Position numbers and translations under genes: made by a program. Below are positions 41,803-49,418 of a stretch of 64,000 bases of DNA, in pieces. This DNA is from Cellulomonas flavigena DSM 20109 (GTDB taxonomy: Bacteria > Actinomycetota > Actinomycetes > Actinomycetales > Cellulomonadaceae): the NCBI RefSeq assembly GCF_000092865.1, contig NC_014151.1, positions 62,001 through 126,000 of the forward strand, written 5' to 3'. Position 1 is the stretch's first letter. The number at the start of each line of letters is the position of its first letter. The notes under the pieces were generated by a model. That model did no database searches. It had not been told where the DNA came from and saw nothing but the letters and a program-made list of their open reading frames with translations.

Positions 41803-43173
41803 TCAGCGCCGCCGTGGTCCGTCGCTGCCCGCCGCGTACTCCTCCAGCGGCACCGCGCCGTCCGCCCACGCGGCGAGGACCGGCTCGACGATCCGCCACC
41901 CCTCCTCGGCCTCCGCCGCGCGTGCCGACAGCCGCGTGTCCCCGTCGATCACGGCGAGCAGCAGCTGCCCGTAGGGCGTCGGGTCCTGCCGGGCCAGCTC
42001 GGTGTCGAGCGTGACGGTCTCGAGCCGGAACGGGTCGTCGATGCCGTTGACGTTGAGGTCGAGCGACATGCGGTCGGGGTCGAGCTGCAGGCGCAGCTCG
42101 TTGCGCACGGGCGCCGGGCCGTCGAACACCCGCAGCGGCACGTCGCGGAACCGTACGACGATCTCGCGCCGGTCCGCCGCCAGGGCCTTGCCGGTGCGCA
42201 GCCGGAACGGCACGCCCGACCACCGCCACGTGTCGACGTGCAAGGTGACCTCGGCGTACGTCTCCGTCGCGCGTGCGGGGTCGACGCCGGGTGCGTCGGC
42301 GTACGCGTCGACGTGCCGCCCGGCGACCTCGCCGGCGGTGTACCGCCCGCGGCGCGTCCAGCGGGCCACGCCCTCGCGGTCCAGCGGCCGCACGGCCCGC
42401 AGGACGTCGGCCTTGCGCGCTGCCAGGTCGGCGGGCGCGACCGTCGTGGGCGGCTCCATCGCGACGTACGTGAGGAGCTGCAGGAGGTGGTTCTGCACCA
42501 TGTCGCGCAGGGCGCCGGAGCGGTCGTAGTACGACGCGCGGCCCTGCGCGTCGACCGTCTCGTCGAAGACGATGTCGACCGACGCCACGTGCGTGCTGCT
42601 CCACAGCGGCTCGAGGATGCGGTTGGCGAACCGCAGGCCCAGCAGGTTGAGCACCGTCTGCTTGGCGAGGAAGTGGTCGACGCGGAAGATCTGCTCCTCG
42701 GGCAGCAGGTCGCCCAGGGCGGCGTTGAGCTCGGCCGCCCCCGCGAGGTCCTCGCCGAAGGGCTTCTCGACGACGACCCGCAGCCCGTCGGGGAGGTCGA
42801 CGTCGCGCAGCGCGCGCACCACCGGCAGGAAGAGCACGTGCGGCAGCGCGAGGTAGAGCACGAGCGGGTCGGCGTCCCCCACCTCGCACGCGCCGAGCGC
42901 GCGCTGCAGTGTCGCGGGCTCGGTGACGTCGCCCCGCACCCAGGTCACGCGGTCGACGAGGGCCGTGACCTCGGCGGCAGGTTCTCCGCCCGCGTGGCGT
43001 GCGACCTTCTCGTGGACGAGCCGCCGGAACCCGTCGTCGTCGAGGTCGTCGTTCGCGACGCCGACCACGCGCAGCCCGCCGTCCACCAGGGCCTCGATGC
43101 GTGCCAGGCCGGGCAGGACGTACCGCGCGCTCAGGTCGCCGGTGGCGCCGAGGACGACGAGGCCGGCGCTCAC
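41803..43173 (-). CDS. zwf: Glucose-6-phosphate dehydrogenase (short form)
   Basis: 456 residues; typical actinobacterial Zwf proteins are about 500-515. Oxidises glucose-6-phosphate to 6-phosphogluconolactone with NADP+. The Rossmann motif 'GATGDLSARYVLP', 'VVVEKPFGEDL' (K137) and active-site block 'RVDHFLAKQTVLN' (D166-H167, K171) are present; the usual DHYLGKE is altered to DHFLAKQ. No tal, opcA or gnd neighbour is present, so this looks like a stand-alone second isozyme. Start is GTG 43173. Confidence 0.9.
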   Translation of the reverse strand: MSAGLVVLGATGDLSARYVLPGLARIEALVDGGLRVVGVANDDLDDDGFRRLVHEKVARHAGGEPAAEVTALVDRVTWVRGDVTEPATLQRALGACEVGDADPLVLYLALPHVLFLPVVRALRDVDLPDGLRVVVEKPFGEDLAGAAELNAALGDLLPEEQIFRVDHFLAKQTVLNLLGLRFANRILEPLWSSTHVASVDIVFDETVDAQGRASYYDRSGALRDMVQNHLLQLLTYVAMEPPTTVAPADLAARKADVLRAVRPLDREGVARWTRRGRYTAGEVAGRHVDAYADAPGVDPARATETYAEVTLHVDTWRWSGVPFRLRTGKALAADRREIVVRFRDVPLRVFDGPAPVRNELRLQLDPDRMSLDLNVNGIDDPFRLETVTLDTELARQDPTPYGQLLLAVIDGDTRLSARAAEAEEGWRIVEPVLAAWADGAVPLEEYAAGSDGPRRR

Positions 43174-43289
43174 GCGAGCCGTCCGGTGCGGTGCGGCGTG
43201 GACGAGGGGCGGCGGGAGGGTGAGCTCATCGGTCCATCGTCACGACCCCGGGCGCCGCGCGCGCGGCGAGCGCGCCGGCACGGTCGGCG

Positions 43290-43655
43290 TCAGGCGGCGT
43301 CGCGTGGCGTCGGGGTCGTCATGACGCCGATCCGCGCGGGATCGATGACCCGCGCGAGGCACCGCACCACCCGCTCGACGTCGGCCGCGTCCGCGTCGAC
43401 GTCCAGCACGAGGCTGCCGCCGGACGACGGCATGTCGGCCGACATGTACGACTCGGCGACCGCCGGGTCCCGCACGCACTCCGGCACACGTCCCAGGTCG
43501 CCGGCGACGCCGACGGTCCACGGTCCCTGCGCCGGGATGTCGATGCTCACGCCGCCGCCGCCCAGAGCGGCGATCGCTCCGAGCAGGGTGCTGCCGACGA
43601 GTCCCGCGACCACGACGACGGCGACGACGCGGGCGCGGCGGGTGCGTGCACGCAC
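43290..43655 (-). CDS. Small membrane-anchored protein of unknown function
   Basis: 121 residues from GTG 43655 with a GGAGG site 5 nt upstream. One transmembrane helix (about 10-32) follows a basic N-terminus, then an extracellular part with two cysteines ('VPECVRDP', 'VVRCLARV') probably disulfide-bonded. The end resembles a small ferredoxin-like sheet. No family recognised. It lies between G6PDH and TerC on the same strand, but the gaps suggest separate transcripts. Confidence 0.65.
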   Translation of the reverse strand: MRARTRRARVVAVVVVAGLVGSTLLGAIAALGGGGVSIDIPAQGPWTVGVAGDLGRVPECVRDPAVAESYMSADMPSSGGSLVLDVDADAADVERVVRCLARVIDPARIGVMTTPTPRDAA

Positions 43656-43687
43656 GGGGTCCTCCAGTCGCTCGGGGCCCCGTCAGC

Positions 43688-44722
43688 CTACGGCCGTCGG
43701 CCGCCCGCACCCGCCGGTCGCCGCCGCAGCAGCGGTTCGAGCGCACGCGTCTCGGCCTCGTCGGCGACTCGGAACGGCGGGTCCGTCGGGGCGGTGACGG
43801 CGCGCCGACCCTGCCCGCGCGTGGCGTGCAGGGACGCAGCGACGCTGACGGCGAGGATCGTCACGACCACGGCCAGCGACAACGTCGTCGGGATGTACAG
43901 CACGTCGATCTTCAGCAGCATCTTGATCCCCACCCACACCAGGACGAGCGCGAGGCCCGTCTTGAGGTACACGAACCGGTGCATGAGGTCCGCCAGCAGG
44001 AAGTACATGGCGCGCAGCCCGAGGATCGCGAAGGCGTTGGCCGTGAACACGAGGAACACGTCGTCGGTGACGGCGAAGATCGCGGGGATCGAGTCGACGG
44101 CGAACACGACGTCGGTGACCTCGACGAGCACGAGCACGGCGAGCAACGGGGTCGCGAGCAGGGCGCCGTCGCGCCGCACGAGCAGCCGCTGCCCGTGGAA
44201 CGCGTCGGTCATGGGCACGTGCCGGCGGAACAGCAGCCACGCCCGCGACCGGGTGGGGTCGAGGTGCTCGTCGCGCTGCCGCAGCATGCGGTAGCCCGTC
44301 CACAGCAGGAACGCGGCGAACAGGTACAGGACCCAGCCGAAGCTCTCGATGAGGGCCGCGCCGCCGGCGATGAACGCCCCGCGGAACACGAGCGCGCCGA
44401 GCACCCCGAGGAACAGGACGCGGTGCTGCAGCTCCCGGGGCACGGCGAAGTACGTGAAGATGATCGCCCAGACGAAGACGTTGTCCACCGCGAGCGACTT
44501 CTCGATGAGGTAGCCGGCGAAGTACTGCTGGCCGGCGGTGCTGCCGTACACCTGCCACACGAGGGCGCCGAACCCGACGCCCAGGGCCACCCACACGCCC
44601 GACCACACCGCCGCCTCGCGCACGTCGATGACGTGGGCGCGCCGGTGCGCGACCAGGTCGATCGTCAGCATCACGAGGATCGCGGCCAGCACCGCCAGCC
44701 ACACCCACACGGGAACGTCCAC
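43688..44722 (-). CDS. TerC-family integral membrane protein
   Basis: 344 residues with about eight transmembrane helices. Family hallmarks: 'GYLIEKSLAVDNVFVWAIIF', 'VEVTDVVFAVDSIPAIFAVT', 'FTANAFAILGLRAMYF' and 'VWVGIKMLLKIDVLYIP'. The acidic residues in the two DN/DS motifs are metal-site candidates. Related proteins act in Mn2+ export and metalation of secreted enzymes. Start GTG 44722 has a GGAGGT ribosome-binding site that is part of a riboswitch expression platform. Confidence 0.94.
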   Translation of the reverse strand: MDVPVWVWLAVLAAILVMLTIDLVAHRRAHVIDVREAAVWSGVWVALGVGFGALVWQVYGSTAGQQYFAGYLIEKSLAVDNVFVWAIIFTYFAVPRELQHRVLFLGVLGALVFRGAFIAGGAALIESFGWVLYLFAAFLLWTGYRMLRQRDEHLDPTRSRAWLLFRRHVPMTDAFHGQRLLVRRDGALLATPLLAVLVLVEVTDVVFAVDSIPAIFAVTDDVFLVFTANAFAILGLRAMYFLLADLMHRFVYLKTGLALVLVWVGIKMLLKIDVLYIPTTLSLAVVVTILAVSVAASLHATRGQGRRAVTAPTDPPFRVADEAETRALEPLLRRRPAGAGGRRP

Positions 44723-44728
44723 GGACAC

Positions 44729-44855
44729 ACCTCCGGTCGTCGACCGGAGGTCTCTCCCGGCCCGCACGGGGCCCGCTGCACCGGGCCGCCGTCGGGGCGG
44801 CCGTCGTGACGACGCAGCGTCTGGGGGGTACTCCCCTCCTGGATCGCCAAGTGAA
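44729..44855 (-). ncRNA. yybP-ykoY (manganese) riboswitch of the terC gene
   Basis: On the minus strand the leader begins with AGGAGGGGAGTACC (complement of 44827-44840), followed by a GCGTCGTCACGACGG core, GC-rich helices, and GGGAGAGACCTCC. This matches the conserved GGGGAGUA and 3' GGGAGA-ACCU blocks of the yybP-ykoY class known before TerC-family genes. The 3' ACCTCC can pair either with the aptamer GGAGG (44835-44840) or with the ribosome-binding site GGAGGT (complement of 44729-44734) in an 11-bp stem. Mn2+ binding would therefore free the ribosome-binding site. A weak promoter (-35 TTGCGC, -10 TTCACT, 17 bp apart) lies at 44850-44878. Confidence 0.75.
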
Positions 44856-45175
44856 ACGGGTGGCGAGGGCACGCGCAAGCGCTGCGGGGGCGGGTCCTCC
44901 ACTGCCCTGCCGCGCCAGGCGGCCGTGAGTGCTGGTCCGGGCCTGGGTGTTCGGTAGGGGTCTCACTTTCCTGTTCGCGAGCGACGCGGCTTCGCTCCGC
45001 ACCGCCGTCGTCGCGCGGTCGGTCGGGCTCGGCTGTCCGATCGCTCCTGGTGGAGGGTGCGTGCCGCCGATATCGTGTGACAACGAGAATATCCAGGGTC
45101 ATGTGGTCCTGGAACCCGAACTCGTGGGTGCTAGGTTTTCCGAGACGGCAAAGCCTGCCGCTGAAGTTCGACAAC
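44856..45175. other. Intergenic region upstream of the low-GC cassette
   Basis: No gene supported. GC content drops to the right of about 44940, with A/T-richer words such as GATATCGTGTGACAACGAGAATATCC. It marks the left edge of the compositionally different segment. Confidence 0.5.
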
Positions 45176-45451
45176 ATGAGAGAGCGGGGTTCCTTGCGTA
45201 GCGCACGGCTCAGTCTGGAGGTTGCCTGTGGTGCATTCTGCTTGCTCTCCCTTGCATCCGTCATCGCTTCGCTGAACCACCTCAACACCGCTCGAAACTT
45301 CGCGGACGCTGGGTATGTGCCGGAGGCGATGGACAGCATGTCTGTCGCCTGGCTGTGGATCATCGTGACAGGTGCCCTGGTGATGGCTGCTCTGGCAGCG
45401 CTGGTGTTCTCGAGGCGTTGGAGGACCCCCGCGGGCGAGGAGATGTCATGA
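45176..45451 (+). CDS. Small two-helix membrane protein of the low-GC cassette
   Basis: 91 residues from ATG 45176. Two hydrophobic helices (about 15-35 'LEVACGAFCLLSLASVIASL' and 58-78 'VAWLWIIVTGALVMAALAAL') with a short basic end. The codon usage is visibly less GC-biased than its neighbours. The stop overlaps the next start (ATGA), so the genes are translationally coupled. The function is unknown; a chaperone, immunity or anchoring role for the following secreted protein is possible but unsupported. Confidence 0.65.
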   Translation: MRERGSLRSARLSLEVACGAFCLLSLASVIASLNHLNTARNFADAGYVPEAMDSMSVAWLWIIVTGALVMAALAALVFSRRWRTPAGEEMS

Positions 45452-46083
45452 AGAATCACGGTGCCGGGATCATCGCAAGTGCTGCAGCGGTGGTCGCCAT
45501 CAGCGTTCTCGCGATACCGGCGGCGGCGAATCCGAGCCTCCCGGGTGGATCCGACGCGCCGCAGGCCTCGGTCACCGAGGCTGACGGCAGCGTCCTCGTC
45601 ACGGGCGGAAGGACCCAGTCGAAGGATCCGACTGCCTGGAACTACGTGGAGCCGACGAGGTCGTTCGGCACTGCCGGAAGTGTCCCCATGGACGCATCTG
45701 GAGTCGGCTACACGTCGCCGTTCCAGTACGAGTTCCACGGTCTCATGCTCGGCATCCCGACCGGCATCATCGGCCACCAGGTGTATGGGTCTGGATTGAC
45801 CGTCACTTCCGAATCGGCCAACTGGGGTCCCACTCTCACAGGGACTCCGGCACAGATCTGTAACTATCAGTGGCAGTTTCAGAACCGCTACGGGTCTCGT
45901 CACTACAGCACACTGATTCAGCCGCTGCAGGAGGGCTGCTGGACGACGCTGGGCTTCAAGGGAAACTTCGACGCTAGGTACACCGCCAGCCACAAGCGGA
46001 CCATGAAGACCGGTCTGCTCTGCGCCAGGTTGTATGTCAACGGGACGTTCCGCGGCGAGCAGTGCCACAACGTGTACCCCTGA
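45448..46083 (+). CDS. Secreted cysteine-containing protein of the low-GC cassette
   Basis: 211 residues with a Sec signal peptide ('GIIASAAAVVAISVLAIPAAA' region, cleavage near 27). The mature part has a Ser/Thr-rich first half and a C-terminal region with four cysteines ('QICNYQW', 'EGCWTT', 'GLLCARLYVNG', 'GEQCHNV') that could form two disulfides. GAGGAG precedes ATG 45448. Composition is unlike the surrounding genes. No family recognised; it could be a small secreted toxin or effector, but that is speculation. Confidence 0.7.
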   Translation: MKNHGAGIIASAAAVVAISVLAIPAAANPSLPGGSDAPQASVTEADGSVLVTGGRTQSKDPTAWNYVEPTRSFGTAGSVPMDASGVGYTSPFQYEFHGLMLGIPTGIIGHQVYGSGLTVTSESANWGPTLTGTPAQICNYQWQFQNRYGSRHYSTLIQPLQEGCWTTLGFKGNFDARYTASHKRTMKTGLLCARLYVNGTFRGEQCHNVYP

Positions 46084-46090
46084 TCGACGA

Positions 46091-46143
46091 TCGGTGGCGC
46101 CGAGGTGGTGGAGCACGACGTGCCACCGTCTTGGCGCCACCGA
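46091..46143. terminator. Nested hairpin ending the low-GC cassette
   Basis: TCGGTGGCGCC (46091-46101) pairs with GGCGCCACCGA (46133-46143), and a second stem GGTGG/CCACC nests inside. It begins 8 nt after the stop, so it is the likely terminator of the two-gene unit. Confidence 0.65.
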
Positions 46144-46177
46144 GACCTGGAGATTCCACGGATTGACGGATCCGGTC

Positions 46178-46190
46178 GTCGATCCGGCCC
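46178..46190 (+). repeat. Solitary half-site of the palindromic element
   Basis: GTCGATCCGGCCC, identical to the arm of the elements at 31.9, 61.0 and 29.9 kb, here without a partner arm. It lies between the low-GC cassette and the DUF72 gene. Confidence 0.6.
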
Positions 46191-46277
46191 ATTCTCTGGC
46201 ACGAGCAGGGGGGCATCTGTCGCGCCGACCGGGCGCTCGCAGGGCGCCGGTCGTCGGTCGCTCCTAGAGTCGCTGGG

Positions 46278-47168
46278 GTGACGGGTGTCGGCGCCGTGCG
46301 GATCGGCATCTCCGGGTGGCGGTACGCGCCCTGGCGGGGTGTGTTCTACCCGCCGGGCCTGCCGCAGCGCCGCGAGCTCGAGCACGCGGCGCAGCTGCTC
46401 GGGTCGATCGAGATCAACGGCTCGTTCTACTCGCTGCAGCGCCCCGACAGCTACCGCGCGTGGCGGGACGCGACGCCCGAGGGCTTCGTGTTCGCGGTCA
46501 AGCGACCGCGCTTCGTCACGCACATGAAGAAGCTCGCGGGCGTCGAGACGCCGCTGGCGAACTTCTTCGCGTCCGGCGTGCTGGCGCTCGAGGACCGCAC
46601 CGGGCCCGTCCTGTGGCAGCTTCCGCCGAACCTCGGGTTCGACCCCGAGCGTCTCGCACGCTTCTTCGACCTGCTGCCACGTTCGACGGGCGCCGCCGCG
46701 GAGCTCGCCGGCCGGCACGACGACAAGGTCCCGGAGGGTCGCGCCCTGACGAGCGTCGAGGTCGACCGCCCGCTGCGGCACGTCCTGGAGGTCCGGCACG
46801 CGTCGTTCGTCGACCCGGCCTTCCCGGAGCTGCTGCGCGCGCACGACGTCGGCCTCGTCGTCGCCGACACCGCCGGTCGCTGGCCGCACCTCGAGGACCT
46901 CACCAGCGACGTCGTCTACGTCCGCCTGCACGGGGACAGCGAGCTGTACGTCTCGGGGTACGACGACGACGCGCTCGACGCGTGGGCCGCCAAGGTGCGT
47001 GCGTGGTCGACCGGCGCGCCGCCACCGGACGGCCCTCGCGTGGCCGCTCCGGCCGACGACCACCCGCGCGACGTGCACGTCTACTTCGACAACGACGTGA
47101 AGGTCCGCGCCCCGTTCGACGCCATGGCGCTCGCGGCGCGGGTGAACGCAGGCGTCCCGTTGACGTAG
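46278..47168 (+). CDS. DUF72 family protein
   Basis: 296 residues with a TIM-barrel-like DUF72 fold. 'RIGISGWRYAPWRGVFYPPG', 'IEINGSFYSLQRPDSYRAW', 'FAVKRPRFVTHMKKL' and 'VYVRLHGDSELYVSGY' with a final 'DVHVYFDNDVKVRAPFDA' are all family motifs. The biochemical role is unknown; a nuclease or sugar-related role has been guessed for homologues. TAGAGT ends 7 nt before GTG 46278. Confidence 0.92.
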   Translation: MTGVGAVRIGISGWRYAPWRGVFYPPGLPQRRELEHAAQLLGSIEINGSFYSLQRPDSYRAWRDATPEGFVFAVKRPRFVTHMKKLAGVETPLANFFASGVLALEDRTGPVLWQLPPNLGFDPERLARFFDLLPRSTGAAAELAGRHDDKVPEGRALTSVEVDRPLRHVLEVRHASFVDPAFPELLRAHDVGLVVADTAGRWPHLEDLTSDVVYVRLHGDSELYVSGYDDDALDAWAAKVRAWSTGAPPPDGPRVAAPADDHPRDVHVYFDNDVKVRAPFDAMALAARVNAGVPLT

Positions 47169-47200
47169 GTTCGTCCTGCCGCGACTGACAGGAGTGCGCC

Positions 47201-47575
47201 ATGCAGTGTCCCGTGGACCAGAACCAGCTCGTCATGACCGAGCGTCAGGGCGTCGAGATCGACTACTGCCCGTCGTGCCGGGGTATCTGGCTCGACCGCG
47301 GCGAGCTCGACAAGATCATCGACCGCGCGGGCGCGACGGTCGCGGGCGAGCGGCCCGCGCCGGCGGCGCCCGGGGTCCCGGCCTACGGGACGCCCGACCC
47401 GCGGGGCTACGAGGTCCGCGACGACCGCCCGCGGTACGTCGAGCGCGACGACCGTGGGTACGAGCGCGGGTACGACGATCGCCGCCGCGACGACCACCGC
47501 GGGTACGAGCGGGGGTACGACGGCCGCAAGCGCAAGAAGCGCGAGTCCTGGCTGGAGGACCTCTTCGACTTCTGA
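47201..47575 (+). CDS. TFIIB-type zinc-ribbon protein
   Basis: 124 residues. The N-terminal zinc ribbon has C-x2-C type knuckles ('MQCPVDQNQLV' and 'DYCPSCRGIWLDRGELDKI'), the zf-TFIIB family pattern. The C-terminal half is low-complexity with R/D/Y-rich GYERGYD-like repeats and a final 'SWLEDLFDF'. In bacteria such proteins are short, of unknown function, and usually have such tails. A GGAG site is placed before ATG 47201. Confidence 0.9.
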   Translation: MQCPVDQNQLVMTERQGVEIDYCPSCRGIWLDRGELDKIIDRAGATVAGERPAPAAPGVPAYGTPDPRGYEVRDDRPRYVERDDRGYERGYDDRRRDDHRGYERGYDGRKRKKRESWLEDLFDF

Positions 47576-47586
47576 CCTGCGCGGAC

Positions 47587-47681
47587 GTGACTGGATTGCT
47601 CTCTCGCGCCCGGGGGTGACCGGATCGCTCTCTCGCGCCCGGGGGTGCCCGCGTCCTGCGGCGAGAGGGCGATCCGGTCAC
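47587..47681. repeat. Inverted repeat with duplicated left arm (element B)
   Basis: A 29-bp unit starting GTGAC(T/C)GGAT(T/C)GCTC occurs twice (47587 and 47616), and the complementary arm GCGAGAGGGCGATCCGGTCAC lies at 47661-47681. It shares the core GCGAGA-N-G-N-CGATCCGG with the 61.0-kb element A (GCGAGACGTCGATCCGG). It lies between the zinc-ribbon and TetR genes. Confidence 0.75.
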
Positions 47682-47720
47682 GGGGACGGGGCTGGCGCAC
47701 CCGGTCCACCTCACGGTTTC

Positions 47721-47756
47721 CGAACGACCGTGCTGTTTTTTGCGAACGATCGTGCT
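47721..47756. promoter_or_regulatory. Direct-repeat operator upstream of a TetR gene
   Basis: CGAACGACCGTGCT (47721-47734) and CGAACGATCGTGCT (47743-47756) are 14-bp direct repeats 22 bp apart, separated by a T-run. The second overlaps the CTAATT -10-like box before the tetR GTG at 47768. Autoregulation is likely. Confidence 0.55.
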
Positions 47757-47767
47757 AATTTCTCCGG

Positions 47768-48391
47768 GTGGTCGAGCACACTCTGCCCAAGGGCCGACGG
47801 ACGCGGGAGGCCGTGCTGGCGCGCGGTGTCGAGCTCGCGTGCCGCGTGGGGCTCGGCGGCCTGACCATCGGCGGCCTGGCCGACGAGGTCGGGATGTCGA
47901 AGAGCGGGATGTACGCGCACTTCGGCTCCAAGGTCGCGCTGCAGCTGGCGGTGCTCGACGCGGCGGCCGAGGACTTCGCCACCACCGTCGTCCTCCCCGC
48001 GCTGCGCGCGCCGCGCGGCGAGCCCCGGGTGCGCGCGCTCGCGGAGCGGTGGATCGCCTGCGGCATCGAGCGGCGCCCCGGCGGGTGCCTGTTCGTCAAG
48101 GCCAGCACCGAGCTCGACGAGCAGGACGGGCCGGTCCGCGACCGCCTGCGCGACCAGCACCGGCAGCTCGCCGACAGCATCGCGCGCATCGTCGCCGGCG
48201 GCGTCACCGAGGGGCAGTTCAGGGCCGACACCGACACCGCGCAGTTCGCCACCGACCTGCACGGCGTGATGCTCGGGCTCTACCACGGCCACCGGCTGCT
48301 CGAGGACCCGGCGGCCGAGCAGCACGCCCGCACCGCGATCGACCGGCTGCTCGCCGCGGTGCGCTCGTCCCCGCGCGCCGGCGCGCCCTGA
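47768..48391 (+). CDS. TetR-family transcriptional regulator
   Basis: 207 residues. Helix-turn-helix 'GGLTIGGLADEVGMSKSGMYAHFGSK' region (about 28-55) and a ligand domain ending 'GVMLGLYHGHRLLEDPA'. 'RPGGCLFVKASTELDEQDGPV' is typical of the subgroup with a TetR_C_6-like domain. GTG 47768 lies about 7 nt after a CTAATT box, so the mRNA may be leaderless. The alpha/beta hydrolase starting at 48474 on the same strand is a probable target or operon partner. Confidence 0.92.
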   Translation: MVEHTLPKGRRTREAVLARGVELACRVGLGGLTIGGLADEVGMSKSGMYAHFGSKVALQLAVLDAAAEDFATTVVLPALRAPRGEPRVRALAERWIACGIERRPGGCLFVKASTELDEQDGPVRDRLRDQHRQLADSIARIVAGGVTEGQFRADTDTAQFATDLHGVMLGLYHGHRLLEDPAAEQHARTAIDRLLAAVRSSPRAGAP

Positions 48392-48473
48392 CGACGCGCG
48401 CCCGCCTCGCACCCCGCCCCGGCCGGCCTCCACGCCCGGCCGGACTCCACGCCCCACCGACGAAGGACCCCGC

Positions 48474-49409
48474 ATGAGCGCAGTCGACACGTCCACCACC
48501 CGCACGGTCGCCGCCACGCAGCCACCGGCGCCGCGCCGCCTGCCGATCTCCCAGCGGGTGCGCCTCGCCGTCGTCCGCGGCCGGCTGCGTGTCCTCGGCG
48601 TCGTCGCCCCGCGCGCGGCCGGCGCGGCGGCGTTCCGGATCTGGTGCACGCTCCCGGGCGGGCCGGGCCGCCGCAAGGACCACCGCCCGCACCCCGGTGA
48701 GGTCACCACGCTGACCGCGCCGCGCGGCGGCCGGGTGGTCGTCGAGACGTGGGGTGAGGGGCCGGTCGTCTACCTCGTGCACGGCTGGGGCGGCTGGCGG
48801 GGGCAGCTCGGCGCGTTCGTCGCGCCGCTCGTCGCCGCAGGTCACCGCGTCGTCGCGTTCGACGCCCCCGGCCACGGCGACTCCGACCCCGGGGTGCTCG
48901 GCCCCGGCCGGGGCACGCTGGTCGAGGCGATGGAGGCGCTCGAGGTCGTCGCCGCGCACCACGGTGACGCCGCGGCGGTCGTCGCGCACTCGATGGGCAG
49001 CACGGTCGCCTCGATGGCCGTGCACGAGGGCGCCGTGCGCACCGGGCGGCTGGTGCTCGTGGCGCCCAACCCCGACTTCGCGGACCTGCGCGCCGACTTC
49101 GCACGCACGTTCCGCCTGACCCCGCGGGTCCGGCGCCTCCTGCACGCGGCGCTCGAGGACTTCGTGCAGCGCCCGCTGAGCGACTTCGACCTCGGCCCGC
49201 TGGGCGCCGCCGGTGGGATGCCCGACACGCTCGTCGTGCACGACCTGCGCGACAAGGAGACGGCGTTCGAGGTCGGGCGGCGCGTCGCCGAGGCGTGGCC
49301 GACCGCGACGCTCGTCACGACGGACGGGCTCGGTCACCAGCGCATCCTGCGGGACCCGGCCACGGTCGAGCTCGTCGTGCGCGACGTGACGGCGCCGCGG
49401 CCGGTCTGA
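48474..49409 (+). CDS. Alpha/beta-hydrolase
   Basis: 311 residues. After a basic Arg-rich N-terminus (1-60) comes a hydrolase core: 'VVYLVHGWGGWRGQLGAFV', oxyanion-side 'VVAFDAPGHGDSDPG', nucleophile elbow 'VVAHSMGSTVASMAV' (Ser in S-M-G) and catalytic His in 'TDGLGHQRILRDP'. All three catalytic elements are present. The substrate is unknown. It follows a TetR regulator by 82 nt in the same orientation and converges on a DUF916-like gene. Confidence 0.88.
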   Translation: MSAVDTSTTRTVAATQPPAPRRLPISQRVRLAVVRGRLRVLGVVAPRAAGAAAFRIWCTLPGGPGRRKDHRPHPGEVTTLTAPRGGRVVVETWGEGPVVYLVHGWGGWRGQLGAFVAPLVAAGHRVVAFDAPGHGDSDPGVLGPGRGTLVEAMEALEVVAAHHGDAAAVVAHSMGSTVASMAVHEGAVRTGRLVLVAPNPDFADLRADFARTFRLTPRVRRLLHAALEDFVQRPLSDFDLGPLGAAGGMPDTLVVHDLRDKETAFEVGRRVAEAWPTATLVTTDGLGHQRILRDPATVELVVRDVTAPRPV

Positions 49410-49418
49410 CGCACCAGG

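Noticed and set aside
44929..45201. 90-codon frame upstream of the low-GC cassette
   Set aside because: It overlaps the better-supported cassette gene in another frame, has no ribosome-binding site and lacks domain features.
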